53,628 nt of DNA, taken from positions 1 through 53,628 of the forward strand of contig JAHJHR010000014.1 in the NCBI GenBank assembly GCA_018823745.1, given 5' to 3'. Made by a program: the position numbers and the translations under genes. The stretch is from Alphaproteobacteria bacterium (GTDB taxonomy: Bacteria > Pseudomonadota > Alphaproteobacteria > Oceanibaculales > Oceanibaculaceae). A model generated the notes under the pieces. The model made no database searches. It saw nothing but the letters and a program-made list of their open reading frames with translations, and was not told where the DNA came from. Shown here piece after piece: positions 45,288 through 53,428 of the stretch. Numbering within the stretch: position 1 is the first letter of the stretch; every line of letters starts with the position of its first letter.

Positions 45288-46686
45288 TCTGGCTGTCCTG
45301 AATTGATGCCGGCAGCCGGTTGAAGCGGGAGCGGAAGCCGAAATCGACAATGCCGCTGCCATTATAGCCGCGCTCTGCCAGCACGGTGAACATCAGCGCG
45401 TCGGTGATCCGGTGCAGCGGCAGGCGCTCGCCATGATGCAGGCCGGAGCAGCCGACGCTGACGAAGAAGCTCTCGCGCAGCAGCCGGCAGGAGAACACAT
45501 GCTCCACGGCGACTGTCTCGCCGGCGCGGACCAGATCGATGGTCTGGCCCTCCTTCAGCAGCGAGCCGCCGCCCAGCATGGTGCCGTTCACCGTCTGGAT
45601 ATTCGACGAGAAGGCAACCTGATGCGCGTCTTCGAGGAATTTCACCGTATAGCAGATCGCGTAATCCCGGCCGCGCACCAGCGTGTTGACCGCCCGGCCC
45701 AGCGCGCCCTCCCCGTCAACCTCGCGAATCTGCGGCGCCTCGATCAGCGCGCCATGGGAATCATGGATGACGATGCTTTCAGGCACGAGGTTCGGGTCGA
45801 AATAGGAATCCAGCGCCGCTGCTCCCGCCTTTTTTTGATTTTCGCCGGAGAGTTGCAGCTTCGACTTGTTGGATTTTCGGCTTTCGCCCTGCGACAGGAA
45901 ATCCGGGTCCCGGTCGCGCACCAGCGCCCTGTATTCCGCTGCCTTTGCCGCATCCATGTGGCTGAAGCGCTGATAGGCGACCATGACCTCGTCCGGCGGG
46001 CCATCCATCAGCATGTCGCCGCGATCCAGCCAGATCGCCCGGTCGCAGAGTTCGGTGACACTGCGGGCCGAATGGCTGACGAACAGTATCGTCGTGCCGG
46101 CCTCCTTCAGCTTTGTCAGGCGCATCATGCATTTGCGCTGGAACGCCTCGTCGCCGACCGACAGCGCCTCGTCAACGATCAGGACTTCCGGGTCGATGCA
46201 GCTGGTCACCGCGAAGGCCAGGCGCATCGCCATGCCCGAGGAATAGGTCTTCAGCGGCCGGTCGATGAAGTCGCGGATGCCGGAAAATTCGATGATGTCG
46301 TCCAGACGCGCCGTGATCTCCGCACGGCTTAGCCCCAACATGGAGGCATAGAAGAAGATGTTCTCGCGGCCATTGAATTCCGGGTTGAAGCCGGAACCGA
46401 GTTCAAGCAGCGCCGCCACGCGGCCCTGTACCCGGACCGTGCCGCGCGTCGGCGACAGCGTATTGGCGATGATATAGAGCAGCGTCGACTTGCCCGACCC
46501 GTTGCGCCCGATAATGCCGACGCATTCGCCCCGCCGGACGGTGAAGGAGACATCCGACAGAGCATTGAAAATCTCGATACCGCGGGGGGCGATGCCCAGC
46601 CCGACATGCAGCAGCCGCTCCAAAGGCGATTTGTAGAGGAAATACTGCTTCGACACCCCGTCGACGGCAATCTTCACATCGGCCAT
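45283..46686 (-). CDS. Polysaccharide ABC exporter ATPase, Wzt/KpsT type
   Basis: A 467-aa ATPase that powers export of a finished polysaccharide chain. The Walker A motif is GRNGSGKST at residues 60-68, the signature is SSGMAMRLAFAVT, and the Walker B is VLIVDEALSVGDEAF. After about residue 250 it has a Wzt-type C-terminal domain that in O-antigen systems recognises the chain terminus (TVKFLEDAHQVAFSSNIQ and GSLLKEGQTIDLV). No Wzm-type permease is encoded in the window, which is unusual for this family. It lies six bases downstream of a sulfotransferase gene, so the exported glycan may be sulfated. Confidence 0.9.
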   Translation of the reverse strand: MADVKIAVDGVSKQYFLYKSPLERLLHVGLGIAPRGIEIFNALSDVSFTVRRGECVGIIGRNGSGKSTLLYIIANTLSPTRGTVRVQGRVAALLELGSGFNPEFNGRENIFFYASMLGLSRAEITARLDDIIEFSGIRDFIDRPLKTYSSGMAMRLAFAVTSCIDPEVLIVDEALSVGDEAFQRKCMMRLTKLKEAGTTILFVSHSARSVTELCDRAIWLDRGDMLMDGPPDEVMVAYQRFSHMDAAKAAEYRALVRDRDPDFLSQGESRKSNKSKLQLSGENQKKAGAAALDSYFDPNLVPESIVIHDSHGALIEAPQIREVDGEGALGRAVNTLVRGRDYAICYTVKFLEDAHQVAFSSNIQTVNGTMLGGGSLLKEGQTIDLVRAGETVAVEHVFSCRLLRESFFVSVGCSGLHHGERLPLHRITDALMFTVLAERGYNGSGIVDFGFRSRFNRLPASIQDSQK

Positions 46687-46692
46687 GTCAGT

Positions 46693-47472
46693 TCATCCCA
46701 CCAGACGGTCGCGGATACGGTCGATCCAGCCGCGCGGGCAGGCGGCGATGGCCTCGTCGGCGTCGCGCAGCCAGGCCGACAGGTCGCATTTCAGGTAATC
46801 CTGCAATGACACAATCTTGGCGCGATAGACCCGGCCCAGATAGGCCTTGAGCGGCGGGCGGATCGGCGCGCCCGGCCCCTCATTATGACGCTCGGTCAGA
46901 TCCGCCGCCGGCAGGGCCGCGAAGAAACCGGGATCGACACCGATATGCCGGGCCGTCTCGACCAGCACATGGCGCGGATCGGCCACCACCTCATCGTACA
47001 GGAACCAGCGCATCTGTTCCGCCGGGAAGATCGACAGCCAGGCCTTCAGGCAGGCCTCGTAATTGCCCCGCGCGGTCGATCCGGCAGAGCGGAAATGGTC
47101 GATGAACCAGCGGTCGGAGGCCTCGTCCGGCGTCATCTCGGCCTTGGTGAGCGCCATCAGCGCGCCGGACCAAGCCCGCTCGATCGGGTTGCGCATCAGA
47201 TAGACCAGCCGAAGGTCGGGGAATTCGCGGCGGATCTCGCCGATCCGCTCATAGGACAGGATGGCATAGGCGGGGGTGATCTCGCCCTTCTGCAGCCCGC
47301 GCGGCGCGTCGGCGAAATGGCCGCGATACCAGTCCAGCCCATTGCCGTGATGGGCATCCCAGAAATGCAGTTCCTTCACCGGCGGCAGGAACACGCCGGG
47401 ATGCTTGCGCAGCATGAAATACAGCCAGGTACTGCCGGCCTTCTGCGCGCCCAGACCCAGGAAATCCGGCAT
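46693..47472 (-). CDS. Sulfotransferase
   Basis: A 259-aa PAPS-dependent sulfotransferase. The 5'-phosphosulfate loop is LGAQKAGSTWLYFMLRKHP near the N-terminus, and the 3'-phosphate-binding motif is LVYLMRNPIERAWSGAL. The ATG at 47472 overlaps the stop of the upstream sulfotransferase by one base (TGATG), so the two are coupled. The longer in-frame frame upstream is a shadow of that gene. It may sulfate a surface glycan with PAPS made by CysD and CysNC. Confidence 0.88.
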   Translation of the reverse strand: MPDFLGLGAQKAGSTWLYFMLRKHPGVFLPPVKELHFWDAHHGNGLDWYRGHFADAPRGLQKGEITPAYAILSYERIGEIRREFPDLRLVYLMRNPIERAWSGALMALTKAEMTPDEASDRWFIDHFRSAGSTARGNYEACLKAWLSIFPAEQMRWFLYDEVVADPRHVLVETARHIGVDPGFFAALPAADLTERHNEGPGAPIRPPLKAYLGRVYRAKIVSLQDYLKCDLSAWLRDADEAIAACPRGWIDRIRDRLVG

Positions 47473-48248
47473 CAGCCCCTCGCCTCGAACAACGCCACGG
47501 CATGATCGTAGAGCGCCCGGTCCAGCTGGTTCAACGCCTCGGCCCGGCGCAGCCCGGCCGGGCTGAGATCGCGCCGGTCCAGCTGGTTGGCCCTGCCCTC
47601 GCGCGGGTTCTCGGCCGAAACGTTGAGACGCGGCACGGGACCATCCAGCACCAGGCCCCGCCACGCGCTCAGCCGGGCGACCGACTCGGCCATACGCTCG
47701 GTCAGGGCGATCTGTTCGCAGCCATCGAGCAGGCTTTTCGCCGCCGCCAGCATGTCCGCCGGGTCGGCATCCCGCGCCGCCTGCGCCACCAGCTCCTGCA
47801 ACCCGGCATAGGGCGGGCCGTTTTCGCGCAGCCGCGTCAGATCGACCGGCAGGCCCAGCGAGCGGGTCTGGTAATCGGCCAGGAAATGCGCAATCGCCGG
47901 ATCGGTCAGACAAGCTTCGAGATCGCCGCCGCGTGCCAGGATCGCCGCATGCAGCGCCGTGCCCGGATTGCGCAGATGAGCGTTGAATTGCGAGATCATA
48001 CGGTCAACCGGGTCGCGCAACAGCGTGATGAGGCGCGGCTTGCGGCCCAGCAGCCCCAGCAGCCCACACCCGAAATGGCCGTGGTAATAGTCATAGCTGT
48101 CGATGCTGTCCGCCGGCAGGGCCAGCAATTCCGGCACCAGCCCGGCCGGGCAGCATTGCGCCGCCGCGAAACCCCGCCCCGCCACTGATGCCAGCGAGGT
48201 GCCGCCGGTCTTATTGATATGCAGGAAATAGATCGGCGGTTTCGGCAC
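47472..48248 (-). CDS. Sulfotransferase-like protein (sulfotransfer_2 type)
   Basis: A 258-aa protein. The N-terminal PPIYFLHINKTGGTSL is the nucleotide-binding loop of the carbohydrate sulfotransferase type (sulfotransfer_2), and PRLITLLRDPVDRMISQF is the 3'-phosphate site. It starts with GTG at 48248, preceded by AGGA seven bases upstream. It is divergent from the HerA-like ATPase gene and is the first gene of the minus-strand run. Confidence 0.84.
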   Translation of the reverse strand: MPKPPIYFLHINKTGGTSLASVAGRGFAAAQCCPAGLVPELLALPADSIDSYDYYHGHFGCGLLGLLGRKPRLITLLRDPVDRMISQFNAHLRNPGTALHAAILARGGDLEACLTDPAIAHFLADYQTRSLGLPVDLTRLRENGPPYAGLQELVAQAARDADPADMLAAAKSLLDGCEQIALTERMAESVARLSAWRGLVLDGPVPRLNVSAENPREGRANQLDRRDLSPAGLRRAEALNQLDRALYDHAVALFEARG

Positions 48249-48399
48249 GGGTCTGTCCTGAACGCAATGACATACGGCTCGCGGTTTACGCCACCTGCCC
48301 CCGATTGCCAAGGTTTGGGTTTTTCTGCCTCCCTGTCCCCTTGCAAAGCCACCCCCGTCAGGCGCATGTGTCCGGGACGACAAGCAAGCGAGCGAGAGC

Positions 48400-49860
48400 A
48401 TGCCCGACAGCATCTTCAACGGCATTTTTATCGGCGGCACGACAGAGGGCGCGGAAGCGCAGCGCCTGCCTTTGTCCCGGGCGAACCGGCACGGGCTGAT
48501 CGCCGGCGCTACCGGCACCGGCAAGACGGTGTCGCTGCAGGTGCTGGCGGAAGGCTTCTCCGCCGCCGGTGTGCCGGTGTTCCTGGCCGATGTGAAGGGC
48601 GATCTGGCCGGCATCAGCCAGAAGGGCGAGGCCAAGCCGGTTTTCACGAAGCGCGCCGAGCAGATCGGCCTGAACCCGTTCGAGCTGCGCGGCTTTCCCA
48701 CCGTGTTCTGGGATCTCTACGGCATTTCCGGCCATCCGATCCGCACGACGATCAGCGAATTCGGGCCGCTGATGCTGTCCCGCCTGCTGGAACTGACCGA
48801 AGCGCAGGCCGGTGTGCTCGACATCGCCTTCCAGGTTGCCGATGACGAAGGCATGTTGCTGCTCGACCTGAAAGACCTCCGCGCCATGCTGGCCTTTCTG
48901 GGGGAGCAGGGCGAGGCGCTCGGCACGCGCTACGGCAATGTCGCCAAGGCATCGGTCGGCGCCATCCAGCGTGCCCTGCTGGGGCTGGAACGGCAGGACG
49001 GCGAGATGTTCTTCGGCGAGCCGGCCTTCCAGCTAGCCGATTTCATGCGTCAGACCTATGACGGCTTCGGCACGGTGAACATCCTGGCCGCCGACCGGCT
49101 GATCCAGGCGCCCCGGCTCTATGCCACCTTCCTGCTCTGGCTGCTGTCCGAGCTGTTCGAGGAGCTGCCGGAAGTCGGCGATGTCGACAAGCCGAAGCTG
49201 GTCTTCGTCTTTGACGAGGCGCATCTGCTGTTCACCGACGCGCCGAAGGCACTGGTCGCCAAGGTGGCGCAGGTGGTGCGGCTGATCCGCTCCAAGGGCG
49301 TGGGCGTCTATTTCGTGACGCAAAGCCCGGCCGATATTCCCGAGGAGGTGCTGGGCCAGCTGGGCAACCGCATCCAGCACGCGCTGCGCGCCTTCACGCC
49401 GAAGGAACAGCGCGCCGTGCGCAGTGCCGCCGATACCTTCCGCCCGAACCCGGCATTCGATGCCAGCCGGGTCATCACCGAGCTGGGGGTGGGCGAGGCG
49501 CTGGTCTCGCTGCTCGACGCCAAGGGCGCGCCGGGCATTGTGCAGCGCACGCTGATCCGCCCGCCTTCGGGCCTGCTGGGGCCGATTGCGCCGGCCGAAC
49601 GCCAGCGGCTGATCGGGCTGAGCCCGGTCGGCCCGCGCTACGACACGCTGGTCGACCGCGACTCGGCCTATGAGATGCTGGCGCGCCGCGCGCAGCAGGC
49701 GGCGGTCGATATCCCTGCACCCACTCCCGCCAGCAAGCCGGCCCGCACCCGCGAAAGCCCGGTCGAGGCCTTTGCCAAATCGGTTGCCCGTGCGGTCGGC
49801 AGCCAGATCGGCCGCGCGATTTTCCGCGGCGTCCTCGGCTCCCTCAGCAAGAAGCGCTGA
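48400..49860 (+). CDS. HerA-like ATPase of the DUF853 (YjgR) family
   Basis: A 486-aa P-loop ATPase. The Walker A motif is GATGTGKT at residues 36-43, followed by VFLADVKGDLAGI; the Walker B is LVFVFDEAHLLF, and YFVTQSPADIPEEVLGQLGNRIQHALR is the HerA/FtsK-type arginine-finger region, shown in part. DUF853 proteins are common and poorly characterised; a translocase or helicase role is inferred from relatives. The C-terminus is basic. A truncated haemoglobin gene follows after two bases, so they share a transcript. Confidence 0.9.
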   Translation: MPDSIFNGIFIGGTTEGAEAQRLPLSRANRHGLIAGATGTGKTVSLQVLAEGFSAAGVPVFLADVKGDLAGISQKGEAKPVFTKRAEQIGLNPFELRGFPTVFWDLYGISGHPIRTTISEFGPLMLSRLLELTEAQAGVLDIAFQVADDEGMLLLDLKDLRAMLAFLGEQGEALGTRYGNVAKASVGAIQRALLGLERQDGEMFFGEPAFQLADFMRQTYDGFGTVNILAADRLIQAPRLYATFLLWLLSELFEELPEVGDVDKPKLVFVFDEAHLLFTDAPKALVAKVAQVVRLIRSKGVGVYFVTQSPADIPEEVLGQLGNRIQHALRAFTPKEQRAVRSAADTFRPNPAFDASRVITELGVGEALVSLLDAKGAPGIVQRTLIRPPSGLLGPIAPAERQRLIGLSPVGPRYDTLVDRDSAYEMLARRAQQAAVDIPAPTPASKPARTRESPVEAFAKSVARAVGSQIGRAIFRGVLGSLSKKR

Positions 49861-49862
49861 CC

Positions 49863-50258
49863 ATGTCGATTGCCGAGCCCGACTACGAGGCCCAGATATC
49901 CACCGCGATCCGGCGTTTCTATACGCTGGTGCGCCGCGACGATCTGATCGGCCCGATCTTCCGCGCCGCCGTGCCGGATGATCACTGGGATGCGCATATC
50001 GAGAAGATCACCAGCTTCTGGCACAAGGTGATCCTCGGCAAGCAGGGCTATGACGGATTCCCGATGCGCGTGCATGTCATGCTGCCAGGGCTGGAGGCGG
50101 AGCATTTCGAGCGTTGGCTGTCACTGTTCAGCCCGTCCTGCCGCACCGCCTGCGACGGCGAGCTTGCCGAACGCATGATCTCCAAGGCCGAAATGATGGC
50201 CCGCTCCTTCCGCATGGGCATCGCCTTCTACCGTGAGCAGCAGGCGAAGGCGGTTTAG
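49863..50258 (+). CDS. Group III truncated haemoglobin
   Basis: A 131-aa haem protein with a 2-on-2 globin fold. The pattern ISTAIRRFYTLVRRDDLIGPIF, TSFWHKVILGKQGYDGFPM, and MRVHVMLPGLEAEHFERWL is typical of the group III class; the proximal haem ligand is the His in the last segment. Truncated haemoglobins bind oxygen or nitric oxide. The gene follows the DUF853 ATPase by two bases. A 562-bp non-coding region with repeats and a riboswitch lies downstream. Confidence 0.93.
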   Translation: MSIAEPDYEAQISTAIRRFYTLVRRDDLIGPIFRAAVPDDHWDAHIEKITSFWHKVILGKQGYDGFPMRVHVMLPGLEAEHFERWLSLFSPSCRTACDGELAERMISKAEMMARSFRMGIAFYREQQAKAV

Positions 50259-50278
50259 GAACTGCAACCTCCTGAGAT

Positions 50279-50378
50279 CGTCACCCCCGCACTTGTTGCG
50301 GGGGTCCAGGGCGCAGCTTGCTCGACCGGCATCCAGTAAGCGGATGCATGGACCCCCGGCACAAGGCCGGGGGTGACG
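50279..50378. repeat. Large REP-like palindromic element
   Basis: The 100-bp element is bounded by CGTCACCCCCG and CGGGGGTGACG. Inside, two hairpins face each other: ACCCCCGCA with TGCGGGGGT, and GACCCCCGGC with GCCGGGGG. This is the layout of intergenic mosaic repeats common in Rhodospirillales; it has no coding capacity. Confidence 0.75.
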
Positions 50379-50522
50379 GACTGGGGGTGGGACATGCACG
50401 GAGCACTCGTTCCACACCGCCTGATTGTGCATTGCAAAAATTTCAGCCCCCTCCTGCGTGAATTTCCGGTTGACGGAAAATCGGGCATGCCTATCTTGGT
50501 TGGCAGACAGGGCAACCTGTCT

Positions 50523-50578
50523 CGCGGTGATTTGAGGGAGCAGCTTGCGCCGCGTCAAAAAACGCTAAAGCGCCACGG
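50523..50578 (+). ncRNA. SAM-II riboswitch upstream of metNIQ
   Basis: The sequence shows the conserved SAM-II (metA motif) layout. A P1 stem pairs CGCGGT (50523-50528) with GCCGCG (50549-50554). The loop begins GATTTGA (50529-50535) and ends CTTGC (50544-50548). The 3' part holds an A-run (50557-50562) and the invariant CGCTAAAG (50563-50570). SAM-II RNAs bind S-adenosylmethionine and repress methionine genes in alphaproteobacteria. The genes downstream are a methionine importer, as expected. One conserved A after TTGC is missing relative to the best-known examples. Confidence 0.8.
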
Positions 50579-50580
50579 AA

Positions 50581-50637
50581 GTGTATTCGTGGTTTTCCCG
50601 TCGGTTGATGGAGCAAAGCCATGCGTACACTTTTTTT
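50581..50637 (+). terminator. Terminator-like hairpin right behind the SAM-II riboswitch
   Basis: GTGTATTCGTGGTTTT (50581-50596) pairs with AAAGCCATGCGTACAC (50615-50630) with one mismatch and three G-U pairs, followed by seven T (50631-50637). An alternative pair CCACG (50573-50577) with CGTGG (50588-50592) could act as antiterminator. This suggests transcriptional control by SAM rather than masking of the metN start, which is still about 180 bp away. Confidence 0.65.
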
Positions 50638-50701
50638 ATTGCCTGAATTTCCGGCCCTCGGCGTGACCCGCCGAATGCGCCGCTGCCGCTGTCGGGCCTG
50701 A
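50621..50701 (+). CDS. Possible 26-codon leader ORF in the metNIQ leader
   Basis: ATG at 50621 has GGAG seven bases upstream (in the loop of the terminator hairpin). The predicted peptide starts MRTLFLLPEF and ends RRCRCRA before TGA. It overlaps the hairpin and is followed by a short inverted repeat (CTGTC, GACAG). It could be chance; a Cys/Arg-rich end near a sulfur-amino-acid operon is suggestive but proves nothing. Confidence 0.3.
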   Translation: MRTLFLLPEFPALGVTRRMRRCRCRA

Positions 50702-50820
50702 CAGTCGGCCTGGCCCGGCCCTCGCCTTAGAGCGCCCGGCCCTTTCCCTATTTCCCATAGCGACCGACCCCGTCCTCAGGCGGGAACCGCTCGACATTCC
50801 TACGTCAGGAGTCCCAAGGC

Positions 50821-51882
50821 ATGATCCAGCTCGATCAGGTCTCCAAGCATTACCCCCCGCCCAAGCGCGGTGGTGCCGGTGTCACCGCACTGGATGAGGT
50901 CAGCCTCACCATCGAGGCCGGCGAAATCTACGGCATTATCGGCCGTTCCGGTGCCGGCAAATCAACGCTTATCCGCGTCGTGAACCAACTTGAAAAACCC
51001 ACTTCCGGCCGGGTGCTGGTCGATGGGGTGGAGATATCCTCCCTGTCCGGGTCCGCCCTGCGCCGGGAGCGCCGGGGCATCGGCATGATCTTCCAGCATT
51101 TCAACCTGCTGTCCTCGCGCAGCGTGTTCGACAATGTGGCGCTGCCGCTGGAACTGGCTGGCGTGTCGAAGGCCAAGATCAAGGCCAGAGTCGAGCCGCT
51201 GCTGGAGCTGGTCGGCCTGTCCGACAAGCGCGACCGCTACCCGGCCGAATTGTCCGGCGGGCAGAAGCAGCGTGTCGGCATCGCCCGCGCCCTGGCGACC
51301 GAGCCGAAGGTGCTGCTGTGCGACGAGGCGACCAGCGCGCTGGACCCGGAGACCACGCGCGATGTGCTGCGGCTGATCGCCGAGATCAACCGTAAGCTGG
51401 GCCTGACGGTCGTCCTCATCACCCATGAGATGCATGTCATCAAGGAGATCTGCCACAAGGTGGCTGTGCTGGAGGCCGGCCGCGTCATCGAGCAGGGCGC
51501 CGTGTTCGAGGTGTTCACCCGGCCGCAGCACCCGACCACCCGCTCCTTCATCGGCATGGTGACCGGCATTGATCTGCCGCCGGTTCTGGCCAACCAGCTG
51601 CGCGCCGATCCGCAGCCGGGCGGTGAGGCGGTGCTGCTGATCCGCTTCATCGGCGACAGCGCCGACCAGCCGATCCTCAGCCGGCTTGCCCGGCATCACG
51701 GCATCGACGCCAACATCCTGTCGGGCCGCATCGACCATATCCACGGCCAGCCCTTCGGCACGCTGGTGGTCGCCATCCCCGGCGGCGAAACGCTGTCCAC
51801 CGCGCTCGCCTTCTTCGAAACGCACAAACTTTCCGTGGAGGTACTGGGCCATGTCGCACCAGCTCTTCTTGCTACTGGTTAA
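50821..51882 (+). CDS. metN: Methionine ABC transporter ATP-binding protein
   Basis: The ATPase of the MetNIQ importer of D- and L-methionine. The 353-aa protein has Walker A GRSGAGKST (41-49), signature LSGGQKQRVGIARAL, Walker B VLLCDEATSALDP, and a C-terminal NIL domain (from about 265) that binds methionine and inhibits the ATPase when the cell is replete. The ATG has AGGAG upstream. The gene is downstream of a SAM-II riboswitch and overlaps metI by 32 bp. Confidence 0.96.
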   Translation: MIQLDQVSKHYPPPKRGGAGVTALDEVSLTIEAGEIYGIIGRSGAGKSTLIRVVNQLEKPTSGRVLVDGVEISSLSGSALRRERRGIGMIFQHFNLLSSRSVFDNVALPLELAGVSKAKIKARVEPLLELVGLSDKRDRYPAELSGGQKQRVGIARALATEPKVLLCDEATSALDPETTRDVLRLIAEINRKLGLTVVLITHEMHVIKEICHKVAVLEAGRVIEQGAVFEVFTRPQHPTTRSFIGMVTGIDLPPVLANQLRADPQPGGEAVLLIRFIGDSADQPILSRLARHHGIDANILSGRIDHIHGQPFGTLVVAIPGGETLSTALAFFETHKLSVEVLGHVAPALLATG

Positions 51883-52516
51883 CGCCACGCTCGACACGCT
51901 CTACATGGTCGCGGTGGCCGGGGCCATCGGCACGGCGCTGGGCCTGCCGCTTGGCGTCTGGCTGGCAACCTCCGGCCGGGGCGAGCTGCTGGCAGCGCCG
52001 CTGTTCAACCGCATCGGCGGGGTGCTGGTGAACGCCACCCGCTCGACGCCGTTCATCATCCTGGTGGTGGCGATCATCCCCTTCACCCGGCTGGTCGCCG
52101 GCACCTCCATCGGCACCAGTGCGGCCATCGTGCCGCTGACCGTGGCCGCCGTGCCCTTCATCGCGCGCATCGTCGAGACGGCGATCCGCGAGGTCGACCG
52201 CGGTCTGGTCGAGGCCGCCGAGGCGATGGGCGCCACGCCCTACCAGATCATCGCCAAGGTGCTGGTGCCCGAAGCCCTGCCCGGCATCCTGCTGGGCCTC
52301 ACATTGGCCATCGTCAGCCTGATCGGCTACTCGGCCATGGTCGGTGCGGTCGGCGGCGGCGGGCTGGGCGATCTCGGCATCCGCTACGGCTATCAGCGCT
52401 TCATGCCCGAGGTGATGGCCATCGTCGTCCTGCTTCTCATCGTTCTGGTGCAAGGCATCCAGTCGCTTGGCGAACAGCTCGCCCGGCGGGTGAACAAGCG
52501 CCTGCGCACCGCCTGA
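51851..52516 (+). CDS. metI: Methionine ABC transporter permease
   Basis: The membrane subunit of MetNIQ. The 221-aa protein has five to six membrane helices and the coupling motif EAAEAMGATPYQIIAKVLVPEALPG (shown in part), the EAA loop that docks with MetN. The ATG at 51851 lies inside the end of metN and has GGAGG nine bases upstream; a longer frame from 51686 is a shadow of metN. Confidence 0.95.
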   Translation: MSHQLFLLLVNATLDTLYMVAVAGAIGTALGLPLGVWLATSGRGELLAAPLFNRIGGVLVNATRSTPFIILVVAIIPFTRLVAGTSIGTSAAIVPLTVAAVPFIARIVETAIREVDRGLVEAAEAMGATPYQIIAKVLVPEALPGILLGLTLAIVSLIGYSAMVGAVGGGGLGDLGIRYGYQRFMPEVMAIVVLLLIVLVQGIQSLGEQLARRVNKRLRTA

Positions 52517-52549
52517 TTCAGTCACATCCAAACCAAAGGAGTATCTCTT

Positions 52550-53341
52550 ATGAACACGCGTATCCTGCGCGGCCTCGCCGCCGCTTTGCTGCTGTCCACT
52601 GGCCTTGCCACGGCAGCCTCCGCCGAGACCATCCGAATCGGCGTTTCCGCCGGCCCGCACGCCGAAATCCTCGACCAGGTGAAGAAGGTCGCGGCGAAGG
52701 ACGGTCTGGACATCGAGATCATCGAATTCACCGATTACGTGGTGCCGAACACCGCGCTGGCGTCCGGCGACATCGAGGCGAACTCGTTTCAGCACCAGCC
52801 CTATCTGGACAATCAGGTGAAGGATCGCGGCTTAAAGCTGGTGTCGGTCGGCCAGACCGTGGTGTTCCCGATGGGCTTCTATTCCAAGAAGGTGAAGTCC
52901 TTCGAGGAGTTGCCGGAGGGTGCCACCGTGGCGATCCAGAATGACCCGACCAATGGCGGCCGCTCGCTGCTGCTGTTGCAGGCCAAGGGCGTGATCACGC
53001 TGCGCGACGGCGTCGGCCTGAAGCCGACCCTGCTGGACATCGCGGAAAACCCGAAGAAACTGAAGCTGATCGAGCTGGACGCGGCGCAGCTGCCGCGCTC
53101 GCTCGATGACGTCACGGCGGCGGCGGTGAACACCAACTACGCCGTCGAGGCCGGTCTCGACCCGGTGAAGGACGCGATTGCCCGCGAGAACGCCGACTCG
53201 CCCTACACCAACATCATCGCCGTGCGCGAACAGGACAAGGGCAAGGCCTGGGTCGCCGCTTTGCTGAAAGCCTACCACACCCAGCCGGTGAAGGATTTCA
53301 TCCAGACCCGCTTCAAGGGCGCGGTGGTTACCAGCTGGTAA
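52550..53341 (+). CDS. metQ: Methionine-binding protein MetQ
   Basis: The periplasmic receptor of MetNIQ. The 263-aa precursor has a signal peptide ending ATAASA (about residue 25). The mature part shows the NlpA family pattern: IRIGVSAGPHAEILDQV, EFTDYVVPNTALASGDIEANSFQHQPYL (shown in part), VAIQNDPTNGGRSLLLL, and NTNYAVEAGLDP. No lipobox Cys is present, so the protein may be free in the periplasm rather than a lipoprotein as in E. coli. It follows metI by 33 bp. A terminator follows the stop. Confidence 0.95.
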   Translation: MNTRILRGLAAALLLSTGLATAASAETIRIGVSAGPHAEILDQVKKVAAKDGLDIEIIEFTDYVVPNTALASGDIEANSFQHQPYLDNQVKDRGLKLVSVGQTVVFPMGFYSKKVKSFEELPEGATVAIQNDPTNGGRSLLLLQAKGVITLRDGVGLKPTLLDIAENPKKLKLIELDAAQLPRSLDDVTAAAVNTNYAVEAGLDPVKDAIARENADSPYTNIIAVREQDKGKAWVAALLKAYHTQPVKDFIQTRFKGAVVTSW

Positions 53342-53373
53342 GCAGAAGCGGCCGTATGCTTTGAGATGGTCGA

Positions 53374-53406
53374 AAAACCCCTCTCCCGTCACTGGAGAGG
53401 GGGTTT
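53374..53406 (+). terminator. Intrinsic terminator after metNIQ
   Basis: CCCCTCTCC (53378-53386), a 7-nt loop, GGAGAGGGG (53394-53402), then a short T-rich run. The A-tract before the stem pairs with the T-tract, so it may serve the convergent isocitrate lyase gene too. Confidence 0.75.
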
Positions 53407-53428
53407 CCTTTGGACCAACGGTCCTTCC

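Noticed and set aside
50281..50378. CRISPR-like repeat unit
   Set aside because: Only one unit with internal hairpins occurs and there are no regular spacers or cas genes.
50373..50666. A 97-aa open frame upstream of metN
   Set aside because: It overlaps the REP-like element, the riboswitch and the terminator. Its composition is not protein-like for this genome.
50638..50820. SAM-I or SAM-IV riboswitch close to the metN start
   Set aside because: None of the conserved kink-turn or core sequences is present; the SAM-II type further upstream explains the regulation.
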